Source: Candidatus Propionivibrio dominans
GTDB lineage: Bacteria > Pseudomonadota > Gammaproteobacteria > Burkholderiales > Rhodocyclaceae
DNA: 64,000 nt
Assembly (NCBI GenBank): GCA_016709335.1
Contig: JADJNC010000011.1
Span: forward strand, 124,001 to 188,000
Direction of reading: 5' to 3'
Shown here piece by piece: positions 36,101 through 44,245 of the stretch. The notes under the pieces are model-generated. The model did no database searches. It was not told where the DNA came from and was given only the letters and a program-made list of their open reading frames with translations. Each line of letters starts with the position of its first letter. Within the stretch, counting starts at the first letter, position 1. The translations under genes were made by a program, and so were the position numbers.

Positions 36101-36353
36101 TTTCATCCGCCAGCAGGTGGCCGAGGGAATGGAGTTCAGCGAAGCCATCATCCAGTCCGCTGCCGTGCGCGCCAAGCCGATCGCGCTGACCGGTCTGGCG
36201 GCCATGCTCGGCGCGCTGTTCATTCTCGACGACCCGATTTTCAACGGGCTGGCGATCAGCCTGATCTTCGGCATCTTCGTGTCCACCCTGCTGACGCTGG
36301 TGGTCATCCCGGTGCTTTACTACGCCGCCTTCCATAAGGAGCACATCGCATGA
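33129..36353 (+). CDS. RND efflux permease (AcrB/CzcA-like)
   Basis: A 1074-residue proton-driven inner-membrane pump. It has one transmembrane helix near 15-35, two large periplasmic loops and two groups of helices, with the family motifs GASAKDVENLIATPAEQVFS and IGILVDDAIVVVENIHRW. The latter holds the paired Asp of the proton relay in TM4. Between the two halves, near residues 505-535, there is a Lys/Ser/Glu-rich insert encoded by short GAGAGCAC repeats. The second half repeats the porter fold and ends in TM12. Substrate class is unresolved; CzcA-type metal motifs were not identified. Confidence 0.94.
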   Translation: MGISGRIARYFQSSQMTPLLALVALLMGLFAILVTPREEEPQIDVTMANVIVPFPGASAKDVENLIATPAEQVFSRMSGIEHVYSVSRPGMAIITVQFEVGVKYNDAILRLYDTVHSHSDWLPPNLGVLEPIIKPKGIDDVPIVALTFWTTDVNRSAFDLQQVARAAEIELKRIKGTRDITTLGGPDHVIRVVMDSERMNAFGVTPQDLSAALKVGNALQSSGSLVAGNREVLVQTGTYLQSAADVRQLVVAVRGDARNRKPVFMGDVARVEDGPDQPARYVWIGNKDGEFPAVTIQISKKPGVNAADVANGVIARVESLKGTLIPEGIEVTVTRNYGETATDKAQKLIGKLIFATAFVVLLVFFALGRREALIVGGAVTLTRGAALFASWAWGFTLNRVSLFALIFSIGILVDDAIVVVENIHRWQTLHPGKPLLEIIPLAVDEVGGPTILATFTVIAALLPMAFVSGLMGPYMSPIPINSSMGMLISLAVAFVVTPWLAARLMKSKKNSLNKESTESTENSQKSGKLEKLFRRLLSPFLAPRTGGAARKKLLLVILLLILGSVALAVVKLVVLKMLPFDNKSEFQIVLDMPVGTPLEETARVLREIGAEVARVPEVTDYQAYAGTASPINFNGLVRQYYLRSAPELGDLQVNLADKKHRTRKSHEIAISVRDAVAAIGRKSGGNAKVVEVPPGPPVMSPIVAEVYGPDYKGQIAVAREVRKVLEKTPDLVAIDDSIQADANKTVLHVLQSKAALLGVAQSDIVEVVRMGLAGEDVTPVHNADSKFEVPVRVTLPAERQSSLDALLKLKVRSREGILVPVSEVVEVREQPREKTIHHKDLLPVVYVYGDMGGKLDSPLYGMFAARGEIAGKSLDSVENAGGTLGEWFIRQPADPYSGYSVKWDGEWQVTYETFRDMGIAYAVGLIIIYLLVVAHFKSYLVPLIIMAPIPLTIIGVMPGHALLGSQYTATSMIGMIALAGIIVRNSILLVDFIRQQVAEGMEFSEAIIQSAAVRAKPIALTGLAAMLGALFILDDPIFNGLAISLIFGIFVSTLLTLVVIPVLYYAAFHKEHIA
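34645..34712 (+). repeat. GAGAGCAC/GAGAACTC microrepeat inside the RND permease gene
   Basis: An in-frame low-complexity stretch with A8 followed by AACAAGGAGAGCACGGAGAG-type units. It encodes a charged Lys/Asn/Ser/Glu segment in the cytoplasmic loop between the two halves of the pump. Units of this kind also occur as intergenic repeats in other bacteria (recollection, not checked). Confidence 0.55.
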
Positions 36354-36589
36354 CAAATGCTTTTTCCACCGAGCGCGCCATCCGCATCATGGCCGGTGCT
36401 TTCATCCTGATCTCGCTTGCCCTCGGCGTCGAAGGCAGCCCGCTTTTTGTGTCGAAGAACTTCCTGTGGTTCACGGCCTTCGTCGGTGCCAATCTCTTCC
36501 AGAGCGGCTTCACCCGTTTTTGTCCGGCCGAATTGATCATGGTCAAGCTGGGAATGAAACGCGCCGACGGCGCCTCATGCGGCAAATGA
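36350..36589 (+). CDS. DUF2892 (YgaP-like) small membrane protein
   Basis: A 79-residue protein with two hydrophobic segments (IRIMAGAFILISLALGV and NFLWFTAFVGANLFQSGFT). The ending FCPAELIMVKLGM is typical of DUF2892, the transmembrane part of YgaP-like rhodaneses. The function is unknown. It overlaps the permease stop by four bases (ATGA), so it belongs to the RND operon and may modulate or accompany the pump. Confidence 0.85.
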   Translation: MTNAFSTERAIRIMAGAFILISLALGVEGSPLFVSKNFLWFTAFVGANLFQSGFTRFCPAELIMVKLGMKRADGASCGK

Positions 36590-36659
36590 GATTTTGGGAA
36601 AAGATCGCCAAACTTTCTCAGAGGCTGTGAATTAATGGATAACCACCTCCCAGGCCGTC

Positions 36660-36815
36660 ATTCCGGCGCAAGCCGGAATCCAGTACCTTCCTCTGATATC
36701 GATTTAAACATTCAGATAGACGAATCTGGATTCCGGCTTGTGCCGGAATGAGCGCGAAGCCTGGCCTCGGGCCACGGTGGACGGTTAGAACAAATTTACC
36801 CTGGTGTCGGTAGCA
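36660..36815. repeat. Compound ATTCCGG repeat, copy C
   Basis: The left hairpin ATTCCGGCGCAAGCCGGAAT is near 36661-36680. A spacer of about 45 bases is followed by the right arm GGATTCCGGCTTGTGCCGGAAT near 36729-36750, then the tail GAGCGCGAAGCCTGGCC, CGGGCCACGG and ACAAATTTACC. It ends about 85 bases upstream of the first dehydrogenase gene. Confidence 0.8.
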
Positions 36816-36885
36816 TCGGCCTGCTTCGTTGCTCCTTTTCTTGTAAACTGACCTGCTGATCAGAGAGACGCAAAGGGAAGTCAAC

Positions 36886-37782
36886 ATGAAAGTCGGATTC
36901 ATCGGTATGGGTATCATGGGGCGCCCGATGGCGCTCAATCTGTTGCAGGGTGGGCATGAAGTCACCGTTTGGGCGCGTCGTGCCGAGTCGATGCAGCCGC
37001 TGCTCGATGCCGGGGCAAAGGCGGCGGCCAGTCCGGCCGGGGTGGCGGCGGCGGTCGAGGTGGTTATTTCGATGGTCGCCGATGCACCCGACGTGCGCCA
37101 AGTCATGCTCGGCGAGAGTGGTGTTAGCAGCTCAGTCAGCCTGAACAAGGTGGCGCAGGGCGGGTTGGTCGCCGTTGACATGAGTACGATTCTGCCGGCG
37201 GCGGCGCGCCAGATGGCTATAGAGTTGCAAGCGCTCGGTGTTGACTTTCTCGATGCGCCGGTATCAGGCGGCGAAGTGGGGGCCATTGCCGGAACCTTGT
37301 CGATCATGGTCGGCGGCAGCGAGGCCGCCTTTGCCAAGGCCAGGCCGGCGTTCGAATGCATGGGCAAGAACATCGTTCATGTCGGCGATTCCGGAGCCGG
37401 GCAGGTGGCCAAGGCGGCCAACCAGATTGTCACCGGCGTCGGCGTGCTTACGGTCGCCGAAGCGCTCAACTTCGCCGCCAAAAACGGCGTCGATCCGGCC
37501 AAGGTGCGTGAGGCGCTGCTCGGCGGCTTCGCCTACTCGAAGATTCTGGAGAACCACGGCCAGCGCATGCTCGATCGAAATTTCAAGCCGGGTTTCAAGT
37601 CGTGGATGCATCAGAAGGACATGAACATCGTGATGCAGAGTGCGCATCAACTCGGGCTTTGCCTGCCGGCGACGGCCGCTGCGGCGCAAATGTTCAACGC
37701 CATGGTTGGTTCCGGTCTGGGCGAGGAAGATTCCATTGCCATGCTCAAGCTGCTCGAACGTCTGTCGGGCGGGGAAGGCTGA
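36886..37782 (+). CDS. NAD(P)-dependent beta-hydroxyacid dehydrogenase (GarR/GlxR type)
   Basis: A 298-residue member of the 3-hydroxyisobutyrate dehydrogenase family. It has the N-terminal Rossmann motif VGFIGMGIMGRPMALNL, the substrate motif DAPVSGGEVGAIAGTLSIMV near 125-144, and GAGQVAKAANQI with the catalytic Lys near 185. The C-terminal helical domain has HQKDMNIV. Candidates are 2-hydroxy-3-oxopropionate (tartronate semialdehyde) reductase or a succinic-semialdehyde reductase; sequence alone does not decide. Its stop overlaps the start of a paralogue by one base. Confidence 0.9.
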   Translation: MKVGFIGMGIMGRPMALNLLQGGHEVTVWARRAESMQPLLDAGAKAAASPAGVAAAVEVVISMVADAPDVRQVMLGESGVSSSVSLNKVAQGGLVAVDMSTILPAAARQMAIELQALGVDFLDAPVSGGEVGAIAGTLSIMVGGSEAAFAKARPAFECMGKNIVHVGDSGAGQVAKAANQIVTGVGVLTVAEALNFAAKNGVDPAKVREALLGGFAYSKILENHGQRMLDRNFKPGFKSWMHQKDMNIVMQSAHQLGLCLPATAAAAQMFNAMVGSGLGEEDSIAMLKLLERLSGGEG

Positions 37783-38666
37783 TGCCGGGCGAACGCCTTG
37801 GCTGCATCGGCCTCGGCGTAATGGGGCGACCGATGGCACTGCACTTGCTGCGTGCCGGGTACCCGGTGGCGGTCTGGGCCAGGCGGCCGGAGCGCGCGCA
37901 GGCCCTGCTCGATGCCGGCGCCATGTGGTGCGCTACGCCGGCGGCTGTGGCGCGGCATTCTCAGATCGTCTTCACCATGCTTGGCGATGGCCGCGATGTC
38001 GAAAGCGTGGCACTCGGGCCGCAGGGCCTGAGCGAAGGTTTTGCCCCCGGTTCGGTTCTGGTTGACATGAGTACTATCGCCCCCGGCACGGCACGCCGCA
38101 TTGCGCAAAGCCTGGCCAGCGGGAGCGTCGATATGCTCGACGCACCGGTATCCGGCGGCGAGCAGGGCGCCATCGCGGCCACGCTGGCGATCATGGTCGG
38201 CGGCAAGGCCAGCGTCTTCGAGCGTTTGCGCCCGCTGTTTGCCGTGTTGGGCAGGACGCTGGTTCATGTTGGCGAAAACGGTGCCGGGCAGGTGGCCAAG
38301 GCGTGCAACCAGATGATCATGGTCGGCTGCATCCAGGCCGTCGCCGAGGCGCTGCATCTCGCCCGGGCGGCCGGTGCCGATCCGGCCAGAGTGCGGCAGG
38401 CATTGTCTGGCGGATCGGCGGGCAGTCGCGTCCTGGAAGTATTCGGCGCGCGCATGGTCGAGCGCGATTTTACGGCTGGCGTCGAGGCGCGGCTGCATCA
38501 CAAGGACTACGGCATAGTGCTGGGCGAGGCGTGCCGGCTCGGCGTGCCGCTGCCTGTTTCCGGGCAGGTCTGGCAGCAGCTCAATGCGCTGATGGCCAAT
38601 GACTGGGGGCGGCAGGACACGGCGTCGCTATTGCGTGTGCTGGAAAGAAACGGGAGATCCGCATGA
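37782..38666 (+). CDS. Second beta-hydroxyacid dehydrogenase paralogue
   Basis: A 294-residue paralogue of the preceding gene. The start MPGERLGCIGLGVMGRPMAL shares its ATG with the upstream TGA. Motifs are parallel: DAPVSGGEQGAIAATLAIMV, GAGQVAKACNQM with the catalytic Lys, and HHKDYGIV near the end. The frame is open further upstream, but that part is antisense-free overlap with the first gene and not real. The tandem arrangement suggests duplication with divergence of substrate or coenzyme use. Confidence 0.9.
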   Translation: MPGERLGCIGLGVMGRPMALHLLRAGYPVAVWARRPERAQALLDAGAMWCATPAAVARHSQIVFTMLGDGRDVESVALGPQGLSEGFAPGSVLVDMSTIAPGTARRIAQSLASGSVDMLDAPVSGGEQGAIAATLAIMVGGKASVFERLRPLFAVLGRTLVHVGENGAGQVAKACNQMIMVGCIQAVAEALHLARAAGADPARVRQALSGGSAGSRVLEVFGARMVERDFTAGVEARLHHKDYGIVLGEACRLGVPLPVSGQVWQQLNALMANDWGRQDTASLLRVLERNGRSA

Positions 38667-39130
38667 GGCGAACGTTCTGGGTGCTGGTGTTCTTCTTCGC
38701 CGCCCTGCTTGCTGCTTGCGCGCCGCGTTTGCAAAAGCCCGAGATCAGTCTGGCCGGCATTGATCTCGTCGGGCTCGGGCTGGTAGAACAGCGGTTCGTT
38801 CTGAAGCTGCGCATCCGCAATCCGAATGACGTCGATTTGCCGGTCAATGCGCTGAACTTTGATGTCGAGCTCAACGCCCGGCACTTTGCCAGGGGTGTTT
38901 CCGACAAACCGGTGATCATTCCGCGCCAGGGGGAGACGATACTTGAAGTCAGGACGGTGAGCCGCCTGGGCGACGTTCTCAAGCCATTGCGCGACGCGCA
39001 GAAAAATGGACGCGAGCGGATCGGCTACCGGGTTTTTGGAAATGTCGAGCTGGAGGGCTTTGGCAGCTTTCCCTTTGATCGATCGGGCGATGTGCCGTTG
39101 AAGGCCCTGGAGAAGTTCGCGCCGAAATAG
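38663..39130 (+). CDS. LEA14-like (WHy domain) lipoprotein
   Basis: A 155-residue protein with a lipoprotein signal (FFAALLAAC; lipid Cys near residue 19). A late-embryogenesis-abundant type 2 domain follows: LAGIDLVGLGLVEQRFVLKL and RIRNPNDVDLPVNALNFDVE. Such beta-sandwich proteins are linked to desiccation or hypersensitive-response-like stress in plants; the bacterial role is unknown. It overlaps the second dehydrogenase by four bases (ATGA), so all three genes are likely cotranscribed, perhaps only by chance. Confidence 0.88.
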   Translation: MRRTFWVLVFFFAALLAACAPRLQKPEISLAGIDLVGLGLVEQRFVLKLRIRNPNDVDLPVNALNFDVELNARHFARGVSDKPVIIPRQGETILEVRTVSRLGDVLKPLRDAQKNGRERIGYRVFGNVELEGFGSFPFDRSGDVPLKALEKFAPK

Positions 39131-39166
39131 AAATCAGCGAGAAATCAGCGAGAAATAAACGAGAAA

Positions 39167-39379
39167 TCAGTGCTTGCGCAGTGGGTCGAGCAGCGATTTC
39201 AGGCCGTTGTGGTCGAGTTCGTGCATCAGCGCCAGCAGCGTTCCCAGTTCGCCGCGTGGAAAACCCTCGCGGGCAAACCAGTTGAGGTAGTGTCCGGGCA
39301 AATCCGCGATCAGCCGGCCCTTGTACCTGCCGTAGGGCATGACGCGACTGACCAGCACTTGCAAGCTTTCCGGAGGCAC
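39167..39379 (-). CDS. DUF3820 family protein
   Basis: A 70-residue protein of the DUF3820 family: MPYGRYKGRLIADLPGHYLN, WFAREGFPRGELG and NGLKSLLDPLRKH. The family is sometimes described as a putative quorum-sensing-regulated factor and resembles exonuclease C-terminal domains; the function is unknown. It lies alone on the minus strand, downstream of the ankyrin gene by about 28 bases, so the two may share a transcript. Confidence 0.85.
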   Translation of the reverse strand: MPPESLQVLVSRVMPYGRYKGRLIADLPGHYLNWFAREGFPRGELGTLLALMHELDHNGLKSLLDPLRKH

Positions 39380-39407
39380 GATTCAGCGCAGTCGGCGAGC
39401 AGGAGGA

Positions 39408-39914
39408 TTATTTCTTGGTCATTTCTTCTACCGCACGCTTCATCTCGGCGTCAAGTACGCCGGTGTCCGTGCCATAGCAGCTAAGCACCTGGATTTCTTC
39501 AACGTCAGGAAAGTCCGAGCCGGCCTGGTTGGCTCCCGATATGCTGGCCCCGAAATGCTGGGCTTTCCATTTCGCCAGCATCAACTCCTGGTCCGTCAGC
39601 CCGGTTTGTATATCCGGTGGAATTTCGGCACCAAGTTCAATCAGGACTTTGACTACCTCGGTCCTGCCACCACGAATGGCCATCGACAGAGGCGATTTTG
39701 GCTCCCGATTGTCAGTAAAGTTGATCTTTGCGCCGCGAATGGCCAGTTCGCGCACGATCTCGGGATGGCCCATGAAGCAGGCTATTGCCAGCGGAAGTCC
39801 AGGGTCACCGGGGCCGTCATGCAATTCGACCTGAGCACCGGCATCAAGGGCAGCAATTACTTCGGACAGCTTGCCCGTTCGAATCGCTTTGATCAGGTCG
39901 GCAGTAGTACTCAC
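39408..39914 (-). CDS. Ankyrin repeat protein
   Basis: A 168-residue protein; I choose the GTG at 39914 (VSTTADLIKAIRTGK) because it follows a GGAGAA site at good spacing. An in-frame ATG upstream at 39953 is possible. About three ankyrin-like units are visible: ELHDGPGDPGLPLAIACFMG, HPEIVRELAIRGAKINFTDN, and SPLSMAIRGGRTEVVKVLIE. The C-terminal 60 residues are not repeat-like. No signal peptide, so probably cytoplasmic. Partner unknown. Confidence 0.85.
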   Translation of the reverse strand: MSTTADLIKAIRTGKLSEVIAALDAGAQVELHDGPGDPGLPLAIACFMGHPEIVRELAIRGAKINFTDNREPKSPLSMAIRGGRTEVVKVLIELGAEIPPDIQTGLTDQELMLAKWKAQHFGASISGANQAGSDFPDVEEIQVLSCYGTDTGVLDAEMKRAVEEMTKK

Positions 39915-40064
39915 AACAGATTCTCCAAAAGGGGTACACCCAGGCTTTTTCAAATTTTATCAGTTGCCGGTGCTTGAGTGACAGTATTTAGCCTCAGCGG
40001 TTCCTGTTGTCCCATGACAGGTTCGGATTTCGAAAAAGCGGGCGCCTCGTCTGCCCTTCGCCGC

Positions 40065-41678
40065 TCAGGCATCGAGTGCCAGCGCCTCGGCGACCCTGAT
40101 GCCGTCGATGCCGGCCGAGAGGATGCCGCCGGCGTACCCGGCGCCTTCACCCGCAGGAAACAGGCCCCGCACATTCAAACTCTGGTAATCCCTGCCGCGC
40201 GTGATGCGCAGCGGCGAGGAGGTGCGCGTCTCGACACCGGTGAGTACCGCGTCGGCCAGGTCAAATCCCCTGATCTGGCGGCCGAAGACGGGCAGCGCCT
40301 CGCGCAGGGCAGCGATGGCGTAGTCCGGCAGCGCCGTGGACAGGTCGGTCAGATGGACGCCGGGCTGGTACGAGGGTATGACCGACCCGAGTTGCGTTGA
40401 TGGGCGAGCGGCGAGAAAGTCGCCAACGAGTTGTCCCGGTGCTTCGTAGGTGCCGCCGCCCAGTGTAAAGGCGCGGGCTTCGATCTGGCGCTGCAGGACA
40501 ATGCCGGCCAGCGGGTTGCCAGCGCCGCCGCCGGGGTAGTCTTCAGGAGTGATGCCAACGACGATGCCGGCGTTGGCGTTGCGTTCGGCGCGTGAATACT
40601 GGCTCATGCCGTTGGTTACGACGCAGTTCAGCTCCGAGGTGGCGGCCACCACCTGGCCGCCGGGGCACATGCAGAAGCTATACACCGAGCGGCCGTTGCT
40701 GGCGTGATGAACCAGCTTGTAGTCGGCGGCACCAAGCAGCGGGTTGCCAGCGTTGGGGCCGAGGCGGGCGCGGTCGATCAGCGATTGCGGGTGCTCGATG
40801 CGAAAGCCGACCGAGAAGGGCTTGGCCTCCATGAAGACGCCTGTGGCGTGCAGCATCTCAAAGGTGTCGCGCGCACTGTGGCCGAGCGCCAGAACAACCT
40901 GGCGAGCGGCGATTTCCTCGCCGCTCGCCAGCATGATTCCCTGCACCTGGCCGCTCTCGATGTGCAGTCCGGTCACACGGCTCTGGAAGCGGATTTCGCC
41001 GCCGAGCGACTCGATCTCGCGACGCATGTGTTCGACGATACCAACCAGCCGGAAGGTGCCGATGTGTGGCTTGGCGACGTAAAGGATTTCTGCGGGTGCG
41101 CCGGCCTTGACGAACTCGGTGAGTACCTTGCGTCCGAGGTGACGCGGGTCCTTGACCTGGCTGTAAAGCTTGCCGTCCGAGAAGGTGCCGGCACCGCCTT
41201 CGCCAAACTGCACGTTCGACTCCGGGTTGAGCACATTCTTGCGCCACAGCCCCCAGGTATCCTTGGTGCGTTCGCGCACAGACTTGCCGCGTTCGAGGAC
41301 CAGCGGCCGGAAGCCCATTTGCGCCAGTACCAGCGCGGCGAAGATTCCGGCCGGTCCAAAACCGACGACAACAGGCCGCGTGGCCAGGCTGGCCGGCGCC
41401 CTTGTGACCAGGCAGTAGCTCATATCCGGCGTCGGACCGATCCTGGGGTCGGCGGCAAATTTGTTCAGCAAGTCGGTATCGGCGACCTGACTATCGACCT
41501 CGACGTCGACGCTGTAGATGAAAGTCAGCGCGTTTTTCTTGCGTGCGTCGTGGCTGCGCCTGAACAGCGTGAGTCCGCGAATGTGCGCTTCCGGAATGCC
41601 CAGACGTCTGGCGACGGCGGTTTTCAGGGCCTCCGGCGGATGTTCGAGCGGGAGACGGAGTTCGCTGATGCGGATCAT
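40065..41678 (-). CDS. FAD-dependent oxidoreductase (COG2509-type)
   Basis: A 537-residue flavoprotein. The start at 41678 (MIRISELRLPLEHPPEALK) is chosen over a longer open frame that runs antisense-free through the aldolase gene without family support. After an N-terminal region of about 100 residues comes the dinucleotide-binding motif VVGFGPAGIFAALVLAQMG with LERG, then QFGEGGAGTFSDGKL and CPGGQVVAATSE. The C-terminal FAD motif is GLFPAGEGAGYAGGILSAGI. The substrate is unknown. It follows the aldolase gene by 29 bases on the same strand, so it is probably the third gene of the mtnA operon. Confidence 0.9.
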   Translation of the reverse strand: MIRISELRLPLEHPPEALKTAVARRLGIPEAHIRGLTLFRRSHDARKKNALTFIYSVDVEVDSQVADTDLLNKFAADPRIGPTPDMSYCLVTRAPASLATRPVVVGFGPAGIFAALVLAQMGFRPLVLERGKSVRERTKDTWGLWRKNVLNPESNVQFGEGGAGTFSDGKLYSQVKDPRHLGRKVLTEFVKAGAPAEILYVAKPHIGTFRLVGIVEHMRREIESLGGEIRFQSRVTGLHIESGQVQGIMLASGEEIAARQVVLALGHSARDTFEMLHATGVFMEAKPFSVGFRIEHPQSLIDRARLGPNAGNPLLGAADYKLVHHASNGRSVYSFCMCPGGQVVAATSELNCVVTNGMSQYSRAERNANAGIVVGITPEDYPGGGAGNPLAGIVLQRQIEARAFTLGGGTYEAPGQLVGDFLAARPSTQLGSVIPSYQPGVHLTDLSTALPDYAIAALREALPVFGRQIRGFDLADAVLTGVETRTSSPLRITRGRDYQSLNVRGLFPAGEGAGYAGGILSAGIDGIRVAEALALDA

Positions 41679-41707
41679 GAAGTCGGGTTTGAGTCGATCC
41701 GGTGCAG

Positions 41708-42364
41708 TCAAGCTTGCTGCCCGTAACCGCCGAATTTTTCCAGTACCCTCGCCATCTCGGCTGCGTCGAGCAGCACCGGCGTGCCGAGCTGGCAGGCGCG
41801 CCAGTACTGCTCGCACAGCGTTTCGAGTTCGATGCCAAGCGCCAGTGCCTGATCGAGGTCGTTGCCGAAGACGAGCATGCCGTGGTTGGCCAGCAGACAG
41901 GCGCGACGGCCGGCCATGGCGGCCAGCGCCGCATCGGACAGCGCCTGTGTGCCGAAAGTGGCGTAGCTGGCACAGCGCAGGCTGTCGCCGCCAAAGCGGG
42001 CGATCATGTAGTGGAAGGGCGGAATGTCGCGGCGCAGGCAGGCCAGGCTGGTGGCGAAGGGCGAGTGCGCGTGCAGCACGGCGCCGGCCTCCGGGCGGGC
42101 GGTGTAAAGGTCGCGATGGAAGCGCCATTCGGACGAGGGCTTGCGCTGGCCGGTGTACGTCCCGTCGAGGCGCATGAAGACAATGTCTTCGGGCTGCAGC
42201 ACTGCGTAGTCCATGCCGCTCGGGGTGATCAGGAAGCCGTTCCCGGTGCCGGTTTCTCCAGGCGCTTCGGCGCGCACGCTGAGATTGCCGGCGGTGCCCC
42301 TGTTCAGTCCTGAGGCGGCCATGCGGCGGGCGGTGGCAATCAGTTTCTGGCACAGTTCAGGCAT
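41708..42364 (-). CDS. Class II aldolase/adducin family protein (Ald2-like)
   Basis: A 218-residue zinc-dependent aldolase. It has the GTAGNLSVR phosphate-binding loop, the ITPSGMDY segment, the metal ligands in VLHAHSPFATSLAC (two His) and a third His in LLANHGMLVFG. It overlaps mtnA by eight bases. In the DHAP shunt known from Rhodospirillum rubrum and some pathogenic E. coli, such an aldolase (Ald2) cleaves 5-methylthioribulose-1-phosphate, the MtnA product, to DHAP and methylthioacetaldehyde. The alternative is MtnB dehydratase or fuculose-phosphate aldolase activity; coupling to mtnA supports the first two. Confidence 0.88.
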   Translation of the reverse strand: MPELCQKLIATARRMAASGLNRGTAGNLSVRAEAPGETGTGNGFLITPSGMDYAVLQPEDIVFMRLDGTYTGQRKPSSEWRFHRDLYTARPEAGAVLHAHSPFATSLACLRRDIPPFHYMIARFGGDSLRCASYATFGTQALSDAALAAMAGRRACLLANHGMLVFGNDLDQALALGIELETLCEQYWRACQLGTPVLLDAAEMARVLEKFGGYGQQA

Positions 42365-43451
42365 GCCTGGCCTCCGGATAAACTCCGCGCAGACCTTCGT
42401 TCGTCGCCGGGCAAGGGCCGAGCTCGGTGATGATCGCCGTGACGAATCTTGCCGGTGTCAAGTCGAAGGCCGGGTTGCCTACCGCCTCATCGAGCGCTAA
42501 CTGACGTAGCTGGCCGGGCTGCCCTATAGCGTCGAGGCCATGCACCACGCGCAACTCGTCTCCGCTGCGTTCCTCGATGGGAATTTCCGTGCCACTGGCA
42601 CAATCGAAGTCGATCGTCGAACGCGGCGCGGCGACGTAAAAGGGAACGCCGGCTTCGCGTGCGGCCAGCGCCTTGAGATAGGTGCCGACCTTGTTGGCGA
42701 CATCGCCATTGGCAGCGATGCGGTCGGCACCGACGAGCACGGCATCAATGGCACAGCTTCCGCCACCCGCCAGCAGCAAGCCGGCAGCATTGTCGGCGAT
42801 GAGCGTGTGCGGCACCCTGCGCTGCCTGAGTTCCCAGGCGGTCAGCAGTCCCTGATTGCGTGGCCGGGTTTCGGAGACCCAGACGTGAACCTCGATGCCG
42901 GCAGCAAAGGCCGCATAGACTGGCGCCAGGGCTGTACCGTACTCGACGCAGGCCAGCCAGCCGGCATTGCAGTGCGTCATGATCTCCAGCCGGCCACACC
43001 TTGCCGCCAATGGACGGAGCAGGGCGAGACCGTGCTCGCCGATGCGCCGGCACTGCGCGGCGTCTTCCTCGGCAATCAGCGCAGCCTCATGCCAGGCGGC
43101 TTCGGCGCGCTCAGCGGCGCCCAGTGGTGCCAGCCGTTTCTGCATGCGCGCCAGCGCCCAGTGCAGGTTGACCGCCGTCGGGCGGGTCGCGGCGAGCATG
43201 GCGAGGGCGGCGTTCAGGCTCGCATCGTCGGGCCGCTGCGCCAGTGCCAGCGCCAGCCCGTAGGCGCCGGTGACACCGATCAGCGGCGCGCCGCGCACCT
43301 GCATGGCACGGATCGCGTGGGCGGCGTCATCCAGCGTGGCAAGGCGCACAATGCGATATGCGTACGGCAGGGCAGTCTGATCGATGATATCCACGGCGGG
43401 GGCGTCGGGAACCGGCCGGAGGGTCCGTGTGGGGATTGTATTGACCTGCAT
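42357..43451 (-). CDS. mtnA: S-methyl-5-thioribose-1-phosphate isomerase
   Basis: A 364-residue enzyme converting 5-methylthioribose-1-phosphate to 5-methylthioribulose-1-phosphate in methylthioadenosine salvage (ATG at 43460 is an alternative). Key segments are MQVRGAPLIGVTGAYGLALA, ILTHCN-like IMTHCNAGWLACVEYGTAL with the catalytic Cys replaced or displaced only by alignment, and VWVSETRPRNQG. DAVLVGADRIAANGDVANKV with the catalytic Asp is also intact. It is the first gene of the minus-strand operon with the class II aldolase and an FAD oxidoreductase. mtnP or mtnK was not found in the window. Confidence 0.94.
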   Translation of the reverse strand: MQVNTIPTRTLRPVPDAPAVDIIDQTALPYAYRIVRLATLDDAAHAIRAMQVRGAPLIGVTGAYGLALALAQRPDDASLNAALAMLAATRPTAVNLHWALARMQKRLAPLGAAERAEAAWHEAALIAEEDAAQCRRIGEHGLALLRPLAARCGRLEIMTHCNAGWLACVEYGTALAPVYAAFAAGIEVHVWVSETRPRNQGLLTAWELRQRRVPHTLIADNAAGLLLAGGGSCAIDAVLVGADRIAANGDVANKVGTYLKALAAREAGVPFYVAAPRSTIDFDCASGTEIPIEERSGDELRVVHGLDAIGQPGQLRQLALDEAVGNPAFDLTPARFVTAIITELGPCPATNEGLRGVYPEARHA

Positions 43452-43510
43452 GGCTGGCATTCTAACAGCCGGCGCCGCAACCCGAGTGCTGCTGCCGGGC
43501 TGCTGTAGTT

Positions 43511-44245
43511 TTAAGGCGCCAACAAGGCGCGGCGCTCGGCTTCAATGTGCGCCATGAAGCGCTGGATTAGCGTTTCGTTGAGTGGCGAGAGCTTGAGAAA
43601 CCGGCAACCCATATGAAAAAGAGTTTTTCCCGTGCGACTTTCGGTGGACATCACGTAACGCACCTCAAGAGTAACGGCCAGCATCCCGGAATCACGCAGG
43701 TCAATCCAGCTATTCTCGAGTATTGTCATCGGTTCGTACGCTATCGGCTCGGCGACCTGGATGCCAATCCCGCCAACTGAAATGTCATACAGTGGCAGGG
43801 CGGTTTCTTCCGGATATCCCCTGCGGATTCGGCATAGATAAGGCTTGGTGGACGGCAACTGCAGGCGAAAGGCCTCTCGTCGCTGCAGGCGAAGAAGACT
43901 TCTCGGCAGGGCGACGGCAAAGACCTGTTCGCCATTGATTGTTCTTTTGTGTGCCTGCGGCGCTGAAAACTGGATGCGAATTCCTTCGACCACGCCGACG
44001 AAGACGCAGCGCTCTGCCTTCAGGAAGGCACGATTGGTCTCTTCGCTGCCGCCGATATCAAAGGTAAGACAGCCCTCGTCTTCGAGAACATCGATCAATA
44101 CGGTAAGAAAACTTTGCCTTCCCTCGTCGAAGGAGACGGAGACGCGTTCGCTCTGCCTGATCAGACTGCGCAACTGGAAAAGAATTTCGCGCCGCTCGCT
44201 CAGGGTACAGCGTCGCAGATCGTCGTCGGTGTAGGCGTTGTTCAT
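43511..44245 (-). CDS. ycgR: PilZ-domain protein, YcgR (flagellar brake)-like
   Basis: A YcgR-type protein with an N-terminal YcgR domain (SERREILFQLRSLIRQSERV) and a C-terminal PilZ domain. The c-di-GMP-binding motifs are QRREAFRLQLP and, about 30 residues later, YDISVGGIGIQ. YcgR binds the flagellar motor when c-di-GMP is high and slows swimming. I prefer the start at 44245 (MNNAYTDDDLRRC), giving 244 residues. The frame is open to 44416 and could add 57 residues, with no support from the family. Divergent from the aminotransferase gene. Confidence 0.85.
   Translation of the reverse strand: MNNAYTDDDLRRCTLSERREILFQLRSLIRQSERVSVSFDEGRQSFLTVLIDVLEDEGCLTFDIGGSEETNRAFLKAERCVFVGVVEGIRIQFSAPQAHKRTINGEQVFAVALPRSLLRLQRREAFRLQLPSTKPYLCRIRRGYPEETALPLYDISVGGIGIQVAEPIAYEPMTILENSWIDLRDSGMLAVTLEVRYVMSTESRTGKTLFHMGCRFLKLSPLNETLIQRFMAHIEAERRALLAP

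Noticed and set aside
41679..42353. N-terminal extension of the FAD oxidoreductase through the aldolase gene
   Set aside because: The extra 225 residues are Arg/His-rich shadow of the aldolase in another frame, and the family starts at MIRISELRL.
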